Program-made: the position numbers and the translations under genes | The notes under the pieces: model-generated | Seen by the model: only the letters and a program-made list of their open reading frames with translations | Told to the model about the DNA's origin: nothing | The model's database searches: none | In this document: positions 17,380 to 27,463 of the stretch, piece by piece | How the letters are laid out: each line of letters begins with the position of its first letter | How positions within the stretch are numbered: position 1 is the stretch's first letter | Assembly: GCA_017553505.1 (NCBI GenBank) | Contig: JAFZLD010000006.1 | Location: forward strand, 1 to 64,000 | DNA length: 64,000 bases | From: Lachnospiraceae bacterium | GTDB taxonomy: Bacteria > Bacillota > Clostridia > Lachnospirales > Lachnospiraceae | Direction: 5' to 3'

Positions 17380-17430
17380 TTTATTTCTCCTTATACAGTA
17401 CCCGCGCCCCTGTCCGAGGCTTGCAGGATA

Positions 17431-19404
17431 TTAGCAAATCTCGGCGCCCGCGGGCATTTCTCTCTCGGGAGTCATAAGCGCAAGCTTACCGTCCTGATCC
17501 TCGGCACAAAGTAACATACCTTCGGATACAACACCTGCAAGTGTAGCGGGCTTAAGGTTAACAAGCACCATTACCTTCTTGCCGACCATTTCCTCGGCAC
17601 TGTAGTGCTGCTTAATACCGGAAACAATCTGCTTAACGGTATCACCGATCTTAACCTGTGAGCAAAGAAGCTTCTTTGACTTCGGAACTTCCTCGCACTT
17701 GATAATCTCACCTACCGCAAACTGAAGCTTCGCAAAATCATCATAGGTAATCTCGGGACGAACTTCAAGCTTAATAGCGTTTTCTTCTGCTGCGGGCTCC
17801 TCTGTAACACCTGCTTCAGCCTTCTGAATGGCTGCGATTCTCTCAGCCTCGGCAAGTACGTCCTTGGGATCGAGACGAGCGAATAAAATCTCGGGAGCAT
17901 CAGTTACCTTGTTGCCGCTCTTGTAAGCACCAAACTTATCAAGAGTGTCAAAGTCTCTAAGCTCTGTATTAAGCTGACGAGCAATCTTCTCGGCTGTTTC
18001 GGGAAGGAAAGGCCACAAAAGGCTCGCACCGATATTGATGCTTTCGCAAAGGTTGTAAAGAACTGTCGCAAGACGGTCTTTCTTAGCCTCGTCCTTGGCA
18101 AGTACCCAGGGCTCGGTCTCGTCGATATATTTGTTGCATCTCTTAAAGAGCGCGAAAATCTCTGTAATAGCGTCGGCAACATGAAGGTCGGCCATCTTGG
18201 CGCTTACGCGATTGTAAGTGTCTGTGGCAACTGCCTTAAGGTCTGCATCAACAGCCTCGGCAACACCCTTATCTTCCACAACTCCGCCGAAGTACTTGTT
18301 GCTCATGGAGATGGTACGGTTTACAAGGTTACCGAGAACGTTAGCGAGATCGGAATTGATACGCTCGGTCATAAGGTCCCATGTAACTGCGCCGTCGTTC
18401 TCGAAAGGCATCTCGTGAATAAGGAAGTATCTTACCGCATCCACGCCAAAGAACTTGGCGAGGTCATCCGCATACATTACGTTGCCCCTTGACTTACTCA
18501 TCTTACCGTCGCCAGCAAGTAACCAGGGATGTCCGAATACCTGCTTGGGAAGGGGCTCACCGAGAGCCATTAAGAATATCGGCCAATAAATGGTATGGAA
18601 TCTCACGATATCCTTACCGATTAAGTGAAGGTCTGCGGGCCAGTATTTCTTGTACTGATCGGTAGAGTTACCGTCTGCATCGTAGCCGATACCGGTAATG
18701 TAGTTGGTAAGCGCATCAAGCCATACATATACTACATGTCTTTCATCAAAAGAAACCGGAATGCCCCACTTAAAGGACGTTCTCGATACGCAAAGATCCT
18801 GAAGACCGGGAAGAAGGAAGTTGTTCATCATCTCGTTCTTACGGGATACAGGCTGTATAAACTCAGGATGAGTGTTGATGTGCTCGATAAGTCTGTCGGC
18901 ATACTTGCTCATCTTGAAGAAATATGCTTCTTCTTTGGCCGGCTTAACGTCGCGACCGCAGTCGGGGCACTTGCCGTTAACAAGCTGTGACTCTGTCCAG
19001 AAAGACTCGCAAGGCGTACAGTAAAGGCCTTCGTAATGACCCTTGTAAATATCACCCTGATCGTATAACTTCTTGAAAATTTTCTGAACCTGTCCCTCGT
19101 GATCCTTATCTGTGGTACGGATAAACTTATCGTATGAACAGTTAAGGCAATCGCAGATGCCCTTGATCTCGCCTGCGACTCCGTCTACGAATTCCTTGGG
19201 TGTAACGCCGGCTTCTCCTGCCTTAATCTCAATCTTCTGGCCGTGCTCGTCGGTACCCGTCTGGAAGAATACTTCGTATCCGTCTTTTCTCTTAAATCTT
19301 GCAATTGCATCCGCAAGCACTATCTCATAGCTGTTTCCGATATGAGGCTTACCCGATGTATAGGCAATGGCCGTTGTGATGTAATATTTTCCTTTGTTAG
19401 TCAT
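17431..19404 (-). CDS. metG: Methionyl-tRNA synthetase
   Basis: 657 residues from ATG 19404, which has CAGGAGGG upstream; codons further upstream lie in the T-box terminator. The class-I HIGH-like motif is in GKPHIGNSY, the KMSKS loop in GDGKMSKSRGN, and the zinc-binding Cys set in CTPCESFW and CPDCGR. The final 110 residues are an EMAPII-like tRNA-binding domain (FAVGEIIKCEEVPKSKKLL) joined by an Ala/Glu-rich linker. It charges tRNA-Met in the cytosol and is controlled by the T-box leader at 19434-19705. Confidence 0.97.
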   Translation of the reverse strand: MTNKGKYYITTAIAYTSGKPHIGNSYEIVLADAIARFKRKDGYEVFFQTGTDEHGQKIEIKAGEAGVTPKEFVDGVAGEIKGICDCLNCSYDKFIRTTDKDHEGQVQKIFKKLYDQGDIYKGHYEGLYCTPCESFWTESQLVNGKCPDCGRDVKPAKEEAYFFKMSKYADRLIEHINTHPEFIQPVSRKNEMMNNFLLPGLQDLCVSRTSFKWGIPVSFDERHVVYVWLDALTNYITGIGYDADGNSTDQYKKYWPADLHLIGKDIVRFHTIYWPIFLMALGEPLPKQVFGHPWLLAGDGKMSKSRGNVMYADDLAKFFGVDAVRYFLIHEMPFENDGAVTWDLMTERINSDLANVLGNLVNRTISMSNKYFGGVVEDKGVAEAVDADLKAVATDTYNRVSAKMADLHVADAITEIFALFKRCNKYIDETEPWVLAKDEAKKDRLATVLYNLCESINIGASLLWPFLPETAEKIARQLNTELRDFDTLDKFGAYKSGNKVTDAPEILFARLDPKDVLAEAERIAAIQKAEAGVTEEPAAEENAIKLEVRPEITYDDFAKLQFAVGEIIKCEEVPKSKKLLCSQVKIGDTVKQIVSGIKQHYSAEEMVGKKVMVLVNLKPATLAGVVSEGMLLCAEDQDGKLALMTPEREMPAGAEIC

Positions 19405-19433
19405 AATATCCCTCCTGACAACTTCTCGCGAGA

Positions 19434-19705
19434 AACAAAAAACGTCTTCTCGCGCACTGCGAGAAGACGTATGAATACGTGTTACCACTTCTCTTTATCA
19501 TAACCTCACGATTATGACCTTAGCGGGTACTGAATAATACCCTGTCGCTTTAACGGGCGAATCCCGTCGCAGCCTTACCTTGCGGTTCGGTGCGCTGCTC
19601 AAAAGCCATCTTCGGTATATTCCTCATCCGGGTCTCTCAGCTTACAACCCTTCTCTGTAAATGCGTCCTATACGTACTCTCTTTATCATCGCGTTTGTCT
19701 TTGTA
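19434..19705 (-). promoter_or_regulatory. T-box leader of metG
   Basis: On the minus strand the T-box sequence AAGTGGTAACACG (19490-19478) is followed by a terminator CGTCTTCTCGC / GCGAGAAGACG (19469-19459 with 19453-19443 in reverse) and TTTTTT. Upstream are a GAGAGTA motif typical of Stem I, a GGGTTGTAAGCTGAGAGACCC distal region, a GGGTA/TACCC stem and a TCATAA/TTATGA stem. An AUG in the GAAGATGGC segment is the likely specifier codon, matching tRNA-Met. Uncharged tRNA-Met should favour the antiterminator and switch metG on. Confidence 0.9.
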
Positions 19706-19711
19706 GATTCA

Positions 19712-19740
19712 AAGATAGCACAGTAAAAAAGTCTTGTCAA
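19712..19740 (-). promoter_or_regulatory. Promoter of the metG T-box transcript
   Basis: Perfect TTGACA (19740-19735), 17 bases, TATCTT (19717-19712) on the minus strand. Confidence 0.85.
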
Positions 19741-19816
19741 CGTTTCGCACCCGTTTACTGATTTTTGCCTACTATATTGTAAAATGATAGGGTTAAATAT
19801 ACTTTTGAGGACACGT

Positions 19817-22033
19817 ATGATACCGATTCTCGTTTACCTTTTACCGACTTTAATAGCAGCATTCATGCTTTGGCTCCTTCTTGTTACCACCGAGGAGCAA
19901 AAGAATACTTATCGTACCCTTTTATTCCTGACGGTTTTCTTTGTTAATCTGTCTTATTTTTGTGTAAGCGTTTCAAAGTCCACACAGGAAGCGCTTCTTG
20001 CCACCAAGTTTACATATTTCAGCGGCACTTTTCTTACTCTGTTTATGCTTAAGTGCATACTTCAGATATGTAATGTTAAGACCAAACACTGGTGGTTCAT
20101 TCCTCTTATTTTGCTCGATACAGAGGTCATGATCTCGGTATTTCTGACCGAAACGACACATTTACATTATCGATGGGTATACCTGACCAACGATAATGGG
20201 CTTAAATATCTTGTAAAGGGTTACGGTCCTCATCACTCGGTTTATTTTGTTGTTCTTGCCATCAATATGCTGCTTCCGGTTTTGGCCATCGTGTGGGCTT
20301 TCATGCACAAAAAACAGGTATCATGGCTATACGCCTTCTTGCTCGGTCTCGCCGAAGCATTCATTATATCACTTTACTTTACCGAGCGTGCAATCGGTCT
20401 TAAGGTAGAGCTTCTTCCTTTTGCATATGATTTCGTCGAAGTCATTATATACATGATAATGCGCCGTTCCGCCATCTATGACGTCAACGCCAACGTACAC
20501 CTCTCCCTGCTTGGAACCAAGGACACGGGCTACGTAATGCTAGACTCTGAATTAAGATATGTAGGCGCAGATGAGGTTGCAAAGAAATACTTCCCCGAGC
20601 TTAACGAACTTGAAATAGACAAAAAAGTAACCGACCACAATCTTCGCCATGAATTCGGCGACTGGGTGCTTGCATCACTTGAGGGTGATGTTGAGCCCAA
20701 AATTATGGAGCGTTCGGGCGACATTATTCGCATCACCATTAAACCTTTTTTCTCCGCGAACGGCAAAAAGCTTATGGGTTATGCCGTCAAGATAAGTGAT
20801 GATACTCACACGCAGAAATACATTTCAATGTTAAAAGAAAGTAAGGCTCTGGCCGAAGAAATGGCTGAGAAAGCCGAAGCTGCCAATAAATATAAGAGTG
20901 AATTTCTCGCTAACATTTCTCATGAAATCAGAACCCCCATCAACGCGGTGCTTGGTTTCAACGAAATGGTAATAAGAGAATCTCAGGAAGAAAAAATCCG
21001 CAACTATGCCGTAGATATCAAGAAGTCCGGCTCCACCATGCTTAATCTTATCAACGACCTTCTCGACCTTTCCAAGATTGAGTCCGGTAAGATGGAGCTT
21101 GTTCCCGTCACCTTTGACCTTGTTAACATGCTTAACGAAATCATCAGCATGAACAGCGTCCGCGCACAGGACAAGGGCTTAAATTTCGAAGTCAATATCG
21201 ATCCCGATATTCCGAGAAAGCTTATCGGCGACGAAATACGAATCAAGCAGATTCTCATGAATATTCTTTCAAACGCCGTTAAATACACGAAGAAGGGCAC
21301 GGTTACCCTCTCCATGTCCCATAAGAAACTGGGCGACAAGAACATTAACCTTACCGTTAAAGTTAAGGATACCGGTATCGGCATGAAGCCCGAGACCATG
21401 CAGCACCTCTTTATTCCTTACGAGCGTATCGATCAAAAGAAAAACCGTTACATCGAAGGAACCGGACTCGGAATGTCCATTACCCACAGGCTGCTCGAGC
21501 TTATGGGCACAAGTCCCGAAGTTACCAGCGAGTACGGCAAGGGCTCGGAGTTTTCTTTTGTCTTAAGGCTTCCTTATTCCGGCAACTCAACCGTCGGCGA
21601 TATTCAGGACAGCTTCGATAAGATGCGCGAGAACATTAAGGAGTACAAGGTTTCTTTTACCGCTCCCAATGCGCGGGTGCTGGTGATAGACGATACCGCG
21701 GTAAATATCAGCATCTTCAAGGGACTCCTCAAGCGCACTCTTGTTAAGATTGACGCCGCGCCTTCCGGCGAGGCAGGTATAGAGCTTGCCAAAGAAAATA
21801 AATACGACGCAATCTTCATCGACCACATGATGCCGGGCATGGACGGAATCGAGACCTTCAACGCCATCAGGAATGACGAAAGTAATCCCAACTCATCCAC
21901 CCCGATGATTATGATGACCGCGAACGTTACCTCCAACTCTCACGAGTCCTACCTCTCCATCGGCTTCAACGACTTCATCGGCAAGCCTGTCGACCCGATA
22001 CTACTGGAATCGATGTTAAGAAGGCTGTTGTAA
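19817..22033 (+). CDS. Hybrid sensor histidine kinase with 7-TM N-terminus and receiver domain
   Basis: 738 residues from ATG 19817, preferred to ATG 19784 because GAGGA precedes it. Seven membrane segments occupy about residues 4-225. A short PAS-like region follows, then the dimerisation domain with the phospho-accepting His in SHEIRTPINAV, the ATPase domain (ILMNILSNAVKYT, DTGIGM, GTGLGMSI), and a C-terminal receiver with the phospho-acceptor Asp in FIDHMMPGMDG. No response regulator gene is adjacent, so the output partner is unknown. Confidence 0.92.
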   Translation: MIPILVYLLPTLIAAFMLWLLLVTTEEQKNTYRTLLFLTVFFVNLSYFCVSVSKSTQEALLATKFTYFSGTFLTLFMLKCILQICNVKTKHWWFIPLILLDTEVMISVFLTETTHLHYRWVYLTNDNGLKYLVKGYGPHHSVYFVVLAINMLLPVLAIVWAFMHKKQVSWLYAFLLGLAEAFIISLYFTERAIGLKVELLPFAYDFVEVIIYMIMRRSAIYDVNANVHLSLLGTKDTGYVMLDSELRYVGADEVAKKYFPELNELEIDKKVTDHNLRHEFGDWVLASLEGDVEPKIMERSGDIIRITIKPFFSANGKKLMGYAVKISDDTHTQKYISMLKESKALAEEMAEKAEAANKYKSEFLANISHEIRTPINAVLGFNEMVIRESQEEKIRNYAVDIKKSGSTMLNLINDLLDLSKIESGKMELVPVTFDLVNMLNEIISMNSVRAQDKGLNFEVNIDPDIPRKLIGDEIRIKQILMNILSNAVKYTKKGTVTLSMSHKKLGDKNINLTVKVKDTGIGMKPETMQHLFIPYERIDQKKNRYIEGTGLGMSITHRLLELMGTSPEVTSEYGKGSEFSFVLRLPYSGNSTVGDIQDSFDKMRENIKEYKVSFTAPNARVLVIDDTAVNISIFKGLLKRTLVKIDAAPSGEAGIELAKENKYDAIFIDHMMPGMDGIETFNAIRNDESNPNSSTPMIMMTANVTSNSHESYLSIGFNDFIGKPVDPILLESMLRRLL

Positions 22034-22042
22034 AAGCATAAT

Positions 22043-22069
22043 AAAAGCTCCCCATCGCGGGGAGCTTTT
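22043..22069. terminator. Bidirectional terminator between kinase and membrane-protein genes
   Basis: AAAAGCTCCCC (22043-22053) pairs exactly with GGGGAGCTTTT (22059-22069); the A-run and T-run allow function on both strands. Confidence 0.85.
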
Positions 22070-22074
22070 TAAGT

Positions 22075-23403
22075 CTACAGAATATCATCAAATATGTGAT
22101 AATACGAAAACAGTGAGTACACATGCAGCAAAAGAAGGAACCATCCTATCATAACGTTGGCTATGTGGGCCTTGTTTCTTTTGCTGAGAAGCGTCGTAAG
22201 TATCAGTCTTACCACTGCTACTGCGTAGAATACTACCATACCGGACATCATGCACCAGGCGAAGTTAGCGGCGTCCATACGCGCGCCCGATTCAGCGAGA
22301 AGTGTGAACTCGGCTACACCTACGGCGTAGCACACAAGGGCAAGTCTTCCTTCAATCGATTTAAAGAAGTAGCCCGGGTGCGTAATCAGCATGTAGAGCG
22401 GGAAGCACATTCCGAGGAGTATTGCCGTCGGAACATCCTCAGCCAGCATGTGCCATACGGTGAGTGGCTTGGTAATGATAATCGATGATGAGTTGGTGGC
22501 ATCGCCCCAGTAATAAAAGGCAAAGTATTCGACAAGCAGGTAGATTATCGAGGGAATCGATGCGCAGGCAATCTTCCAGATAGCGCCGCCTATCTTATCT
22601 GCGGTACCGTCTTTCTTAACGAGTCCCTTTACAAGATCTATGAGCACTACGATAAATCCTGCAGGAAGCAACATGTACATGAACGTAGGTTTCGTAATGG
22701 TTGATAAGAAAAGGAAAATGCCGAAATACAGGTAAAGTTTCTTTTCTTTCTTGAAGAATACTGTCTCATCGCTACGGTATCTTCTGATAATGTCGATACC
22801 TGCCATGAGTACCAAGAGTCCGAAGCCCTTAACAGCCATGTGCGTGGGGTTGTGAAGGGGATTGGGCGAAAGCGCGGTACCGTATGCGTCTCCTACCCAC
22901 CAACAGGAAAGCGGTCCCACAAAGCTAAGCAACAACGAGCCTACTGCCGAGAACATGAATGCGTTTTTCTTGGTATAGCGCTCAATCAGATTCTTTAAGA
23001 ACCACGTTGTAATGCCGAAGTTAAACACTCCGAAGGATGCGAAGGTAAAAGAAGCCGCATCCCAAAGCGGAAATCCGCACCTGGACTCGAGAGTCTTAAC
23101 GATAAGGTGCCACATCATATACGGAAGTCTCAGCCACGCCTTTAAGAAGAGGTCGCCTCGCATATAGAATTCCTGAGCAAACAATGCGTGTGCCTTCATG
23201 TCCTGACGGCCGGGGTCGTTGCAGAATACAAATGCCACGAGATAATATGCCACGAATATTAAAACAGCAAAACCGCCGCATGCGACGTAAGCCGCATACG
23301 ACGGAGATTTTGTGTCTTCGTATGAATCTTCACATGGGTCTTTGGAACTGTTCTTGAACCAATCTACAATTTTGTCCCATAAATCATTAACTGCTTTTCC
23401 CAT
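22075..23403 (-). CDS. Polytopic membrane protein, possibly a GT-C-type glycosyltransferase
   Basis: 442 residues with about ten membrane segments. The first extracytoplasmic loop is long and starts with an acidic region (FCNDPGRQDMKAH), as in GT-C glycosyltransferases that use lipid-phosphate sugars, but no family signature is certain. It begins 15 bases after the carB stop codon, with AAAGGATG upstream, so it is probably co-transcribed with carB, an unexpected pairing. The substrate is unknown. Confidence 0.6.
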   Translation of the reverse strand: MGKAVNDLWDKIVDWFKNSSKDPCEDSYEDTKSPSYAAYVACGGFAVLIFVAYYLVAFVFCNDPGRQDMKAHALFAQEFYMRGDLFLKAWLRLPYMMWHLIVKTLESRCGFPLWDAASFTFASFGVFNFGITTWFLKNLIERYTKKNAFMFSAVGSLLLSFVGPLSCWWVGDAYGTALSPNPLHNPTHMAVKGFGLLVLMAGIDIIRRYRSDETVFFKKEKKLYLYFGIFLFLSTITKPTFMYMLLPAGFIVVLIDLVKGLVKKDGTADKIGGAIWKIACASIPSIIYLLVEYFAFYYWGDATNSSSIIITKPLTVWHMLAEDVPTAILLGMCFPLYMLITHPGYFFKSIEGRLALVCYAVGVAEFTLLAESGARMDAANFAWCMMSGMVVFYAVAVVRLILTTLLSKRNKAHIANVMIGWFLLLLHVYSLFSYYHIFDDIL

Positions 23404-23417
23404 AGATTACATCCTTT

Positions 23418-26400
23418 TTATTTGATGGATGCATGAAGCTCCTGTAAGGATTTAACCGCAGAGTGTGCGCCGCTCTTGACTGCCTTGATACCTTCGGCTG
23501 TAGCCTTGGCTGCCGCCATTGTGGTAATGTAAGGAACCTTGGCGCGGATGGCTGACTTACGGATGTAAGAGTCATCCTGTGCACTCTTCTTGCCGATGGG
23601 TGTATTGATTACAAGCTGAACCTCGCGGTTGATGATGTAATCGGCTACATCGGGACGGCCTTCGTACATCTTGCATACCTTCTTAACATCATATCCGGCG
23701 TTCTTGATAAGCTCGTAAGTACGTCCTGTAGCCACGAACTTGAATCCGCACTCTGCAAGAGGCTTGATTACGTCAAGTAACTCGGGCTTGTCGTTGTCAT
23801 TGACGCTGACAAGTGCTGTTCCTTCAAGAGGAAGGCTGGTCTGAGTAGCTTCCTGAGCCTTAAAGAAGGCTTCACCGAAGTTCTCGGAGATACCGAGCAC
23901 TTCACCTGTGGAACGCATTTCGGGTCCGAGTACGGGGTCCACTTCAGGGAACATGTTGAAGGGGAATACCGCTTCTTTGACACCGTGATAAGGTATATGT
24001 TTCTTGGTAAGAGCGGGTACCGGCGAAGGTCTTCCGGTAATCTCTCTTGTAACGATTTCGGTGGCAATAGGCACCATCTGAATGTTGCAGACCTTGGATA
24101 CAAGCGGAACCGTACGGGACGCACGAGGATTGGCCTCGATAACGTATACCTTACCGTTCTCGATCGCGTACTGCATGTTCATAAGTCCCTGAACGTGCAT
24201 CTCTTCTGCAATCTTACGGGTGTAGGTCTCGATGGTCTTTAAGTTCTCTTCTGAAATGTTCATGGAAGGAACTATGCAGGCCGAGTCGCCGGAGTGGATA
24301 CCTGCAAGCTCGATGTGCTCCATAACAGCGGGCACAAATGCATGCTCGCCGTCGCAGATTGCATCGGACTCACACTCGGTTGCGTGCTTTAAGAATCTGT
24401 CTATAAGGATGGGTCTGTCGGGTGTTACACCGATAGCCGCCTTCATATATTCTACCAAAGTTTCGTCGTCATGTACAACTTCCATTCCGCGTCCGCCGAG
24501 AACGTAGGAAGGACGTACCATTACAGGGTAACCGATCTTATTGGCTACTTCAAGCGCTTCGTCTGTGGTAACAGCCATTCCTGCTTCGGGCATCGGAATT
24601 CCGAGCTTGTCCATCATTGCTCTGAACTGGTCTCTGTCCTCTGCAAGGTCGATAACTTCGGGTGAAGTACCAAGAATCTTAACACCGTTTTTCTTAAGCT
24701 CTGCAGCAAGGTTAAGAGGTGTCTGTCCGCCGAACTGAGCGATTACGCCGAGAGGCTTCTCTTTGTTGTAGATGCTGAGTACGTCTTCAAGTGTAAGAGG
24801 CTCAAAATAAAGCTTGTCGGATGTATCGTAGTCTGTGGAAACCGTCTCGGGGTTACAGTTAACGATGATGGTCTCAAAACCTAACTTCTTAAGAGCAAGT
24901 GCCGCATGAACGGAGCAGTAGTCAAATTCGATACCCTGTCCGATTCTGTTGGGGCCGCCGCCTAAGATCATAATCTTCTGCTTGTCGGTGTTAACGGGGT
25001 TCTTGTCGGTTGCGTTGTATGTTGAGTAGTAGTATGCGCTGTTCTCTGTACCGCTTACGTGAACGCCTTCCCAAGCTTCCTCTACGCCGATGGAGATACG
25101 CTTGTTGCGAATCTGCTCTTCGGGAATCTCAAGGAGTTTGCTTAAGTACTTATCTGAGAAACCGTCCTTCTTTGCCTTGGTAAGTGCCTCGTCTGAAGGA
25201 AGGGAACCTTTGCCCTTAAGGAGAGTTTCTTCTTCCTCTACGAGTTCTTTCATCTGCTCTACGAAATAATGCTTAACCTTGGTAAGCTCGAAGATTTCAT
25301 CTGCGGTAGCGCCTTTGCGGAGTGCTTCGTACATGATGAAATAACGCTCGCTTGAAGGTGTTGCAAGCATCTTTAAGAGTTCTTCCTTGGTCTTGGAGTT
25401 AAAGTCCTTGGCCCAGCCTAAGCCGTAGCGACCGGTCTCGAGGCTTCGGATAGCTTTCTGGAAAGCCTCTTTGAAGTTCTTACCGATGCTCATTACTTCA
25501 CCTACGGCACGCATCTGGGTGCCGAGCTTGTCCTGAACGCCTTTGAACTTTTCAAATGCCCAGCGTGCGAACTTAATTACCACATAGTCGCCGTCGGGAA
25601 CGTATTTATCGAGGGTTCCGTACTTACCGCAGGGAATCTCATCAAGGGTAAGTCCGCTTGCAAGCATTGCGGATACAAGTGCAATCGGGAAACCTGTTGC
25701 CTTGGACGCAAGTGCTGAAGAACGTGAAGTTCTGGGGTTAATCTCTATTACGATGATTCTGCCGGTTACGGGGTCGTGTGCGAACTGAACGTTGGTACCG
25801 CCGATAACCTCTACTTCATTAACAATCTTGTAAGCCTGACGCTGTAACTCTTTCTGAACGTCTTCGGAAATGGTAAGCATGGGAGCCGAGCAGAATGAGT
25901 CGCCGGTATGTACTCCGAGGGGATCGATGTTCTCGATGAAACATACGGTAATCATCTGACCCTTAGCATCTCTTACTACCTCAAGCTCGAGCTCTTCCCA
26001 GCCGAGGATGGATTCCTCTACAAGAACCTGTCCTACCAAAGAAGCCTTAAGACCTCTCTCACATACTGTGGTAAGCTCCTCCTTATTGTATACAAGGCCG
26101 CCGCCTGCACCGCCCATGGTGTATGCGGGACGAAGTACTACGGGGTAGCCGAGTCTGTCTGCGATATCAAGTGCTTCCTGAACAGAGTAGGAAACTTCGC
26201 TTCGAGCCATTTCGATGCCGAGCTTCTCCATGGTCTTCTTAAATTCAATACGGTCTTCGCCTCTCTCGATGGCGTCAATCTGTACACCGATTACCTTAAC
26301 ACCGTACTTGTCAAGGATGCCCTTGCTTGCAAGCTCAGAGCAGAGGTTAAGTCCTGACTGTCCGCCGAGGTTAGGCAGGATTGCGTCGGGACGTTCTTTG

Positions 26401-26636
26401 GCAATGATTGCCTCGAGTCTGTTGACGTTAAGCGGCTCAATATATGTCTCATCGGCAATTCCGGGGTCTGTCATAATTGTGGCAGGGTTGGAATTAACCA
26501 GTACAATTTCGTAGCCTAACTTTCTTAATGCCTTACATGCCTGTGTACCCGAGTAGTCGAACTCGCAGGCCTGTCCGATGATAATGGGGCCGGAGCCTAT
26601 TATCAACACTTTCTTAATATCGTTTCTTTTTCCCAT
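23418..26636 (-). CDS. carB: Carbamoyl-phosphate synthase large subunit
   Basis: 1072 residues from ATG 26636, chosen for AAAGGAG at a spacing of eight. Two ATP-grasp halves are complete (LIIGSGPIIIGQACEFDYSG and ILGGGPNRIGQGIEFDYC), followed by the C-terminal regulatory domain (SVNDNDKPELLDVIKPL). It combines ammonia from CarA, bicarbonate and ATP into carbamoyl phosphate for pyrimidine and arginine synthesis. The small subunit gene carA is not in this window next to it. Confidence 0.97.
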   Translation of the reverse strand: MGKRNDIKKVLIIGSGPIIIGQACEFDYSGTQACKALRKLGYEIVLVNSNPATIMTDPGIADETYIEPLNVNRLEAIIAKERPDAILPNLGGQSGLNLCSELASKGILDKYGVKVIGVQIDAIERGEDRIEFKKTMEKLGIEMARSEVSYSVQEALDIADRLGYPVVLRPAYTMGGAGGGLVYNKEELTTVCERGLKASLVGQVLVEESILGWEELELEVVRDAKGQMITVCFIENIDPLGVHTGDSFCSAPMLTISEDVQKELQRQAYKIVNEVEVIGGTNVQFAHDPVTGRIIVIEINPRTSRSSALASKATGFPIALVSAMLASGLTLDEIPCGKYGTLDKYVPDGDYVVIKFARWAFEKFKGVQDKLGTQMRAVGEVMSIGKNFKEAFQKAIRSLETGRYGLGWAKDFNSKTKEELLKMLATPSSERYFIMYEALRKGATADEIFELTKVKHYFVEQMKELVEEEETLLKGKGSLPSDEALTKAKKDGFSDKYLSKLLEIPEEQIRNKRISIGVEEAWEGVHVSGTENSAYYYSTYNATDKNPVNTDKQKIMILGGGPNRIGQGIEFDYCSVHAALALKKLGFETIIVNCNPETVSTDYDTSDKLYFEPLTLEDVLSIYNKEKPLGVIAQFGGQTPLNLAAELKKNGVKILGTSPEVIDLAEDRDQFRAMMDKLGIPMPEAGMAVTTDEALEVANKIGYPVMVRPSYVLGGRGMEVVHDDETLVEYMKAAIGVTPDRPILIDRFLKHATECESDAICDGEHAFVPAVMEHIELAGIHSGDSACIVPSMNISEENLKTIETYTRKIAEEMHVQGLMNMQYAIENGKVYVIEANPRASRTVPLVSKVCNIQMVPIATEIVTREITGRPSPVPALTKKHIPYHGVKEAVFPFNMFPEVDPVLGPEMRSTGEVLGISENFGEAFFKAQEATQTSLPLEGTALVSVNDNDKPELLDVIKPLAECGFKFVATGRTYELIKNAGYDVKKVCKMYEGRPDVADYIINREVQLVINTPIGKKSAQDDSYIRKSAIRAKVPYITTMAAAKATAEGIKAVKSGAHSAVKSLQELHASIK

Positions 26637-26675
26637 TTTGTGTCTCCTTTGCACTAAAAATTAATGGTAAAGAAA

Positions 26676-26697
26676 AAACCTCCGATTAAAGAGGTTT
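26676..26697 (-). terminator. Terminator or attenuator between rpe and carB
   Basis: AAACCTC / GAGGTTT stem with six T on the minus strand, containing the rpe stop region. carB begins only about 40 bases beyond, so it either has a promoter in this short gap or depends on read-through. Confidence 0.7.
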
Positions 26698-27337
26698 ATA
26701 ATCCTTTGAAATATTCAACATTTGAAGTGATATTTCCCTTAAACACCGCTGAGCCGGCAACGATAACATTGGCGCCGGCGTCAAGAATCATGGAAATATT
26801 ATCCCTTGTAACTCCCCCGTCGATTTCAACGTCAACGGAAAGGCCACGCTCGTCGATTTCCCGACGAACTGCCTGTATCTTGGGAGTGGTGATATCCATA
26901 TATTTCTGCCCGCCGAATCCGGGCTCAACTGTCATAACTAGAACCATCTCGACCTTATTAAGGTAAGGGAATAAGCAATCCACGGGAGTTCCGGGCTTAA
27001 TAGATAAGCCTGCCTTACATCCCGCTGCGTGAATGGCATCGATGGTACCTTCAACATCACTGCACGCTTCATAATGAACAGTGATAATATCGGCACCGCA
27101 CTGAGCGAATTCCGTAATGTAACGGATAGGCTCAACAACCATAAGATGTACATCAAAAACCCTGTCAGTGGCACTGCGGATTGAAGTGATGACGGGCATT
27201 CCGAAAGAAATAGAAGGGACAAAGGAACCGTCCATTACATCAATATGAATGTAATCGGCGCCTGCCTGCTCGAGCTCCTGTAACTGTTGTCCCAGTATTT
27301 TGAAATCTGCCGCCAAAATCGAAGGTGATAAAATCAT
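26696..27337 (-). CDS. rpe: Ribulose-phosphate 3-epimerase
   Basis: 213 residues from ATG 27337; the upstream TTG touches the AAAGGA and is too close. The TIM-barrel motifs are present: SPSILAADF at the start, IHIDVMDGSFVPSISFG with the catalytic Asp, VHLMV, and the late DGG in VEIDGGVT. It interconverts ribulose 5-phosphate and xylulose 5-phosphate, linking to the split transketolase and pentose genes at 34.5-39.8 kb. Confidence 0.95.
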   Translation of the reverse strand: MILSPSILAADFKILGQQLQELEQAGADYIHIDVMDGSFVPSISFGMPVITSIRSATDRVFDVHLMVVEPIRYITEFAQCGADIITVHYEACSDVEGTIDAIHAAGCKAGLSIKPGTPVDCLFPYLNKVEMVLVMTVEPGFGGQKYMDITTPKIQAVRREIDERGLSVDVEIDGGVTRDNISMILDAGANVIVAGSAVFKGNITSNVEYFKGL

Positions 27338-27375
27338 TTTCAATCCTTTTGTGCGAGGTTTTTGCTATCCATAAT

Positions 27376-27404
27376 AATTTAATTCACTTCACGCTTATTT
27401 TCAA
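27376..27404 (-). promoter_or_regulatory. Probable rpe promoter
   Basis: TTGAAA (27404-27399), 17 bases, TAAATT (27381-27376) on the minus strand, about 40 bases before the rpe start. Confidence 0.55.
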
Positions 27405-27463
27405 GAACTTTTTTGTAAAAAAAGGACCTCAATTTGCAAAAAGTTGTTGGTAGTTTTCACTCA

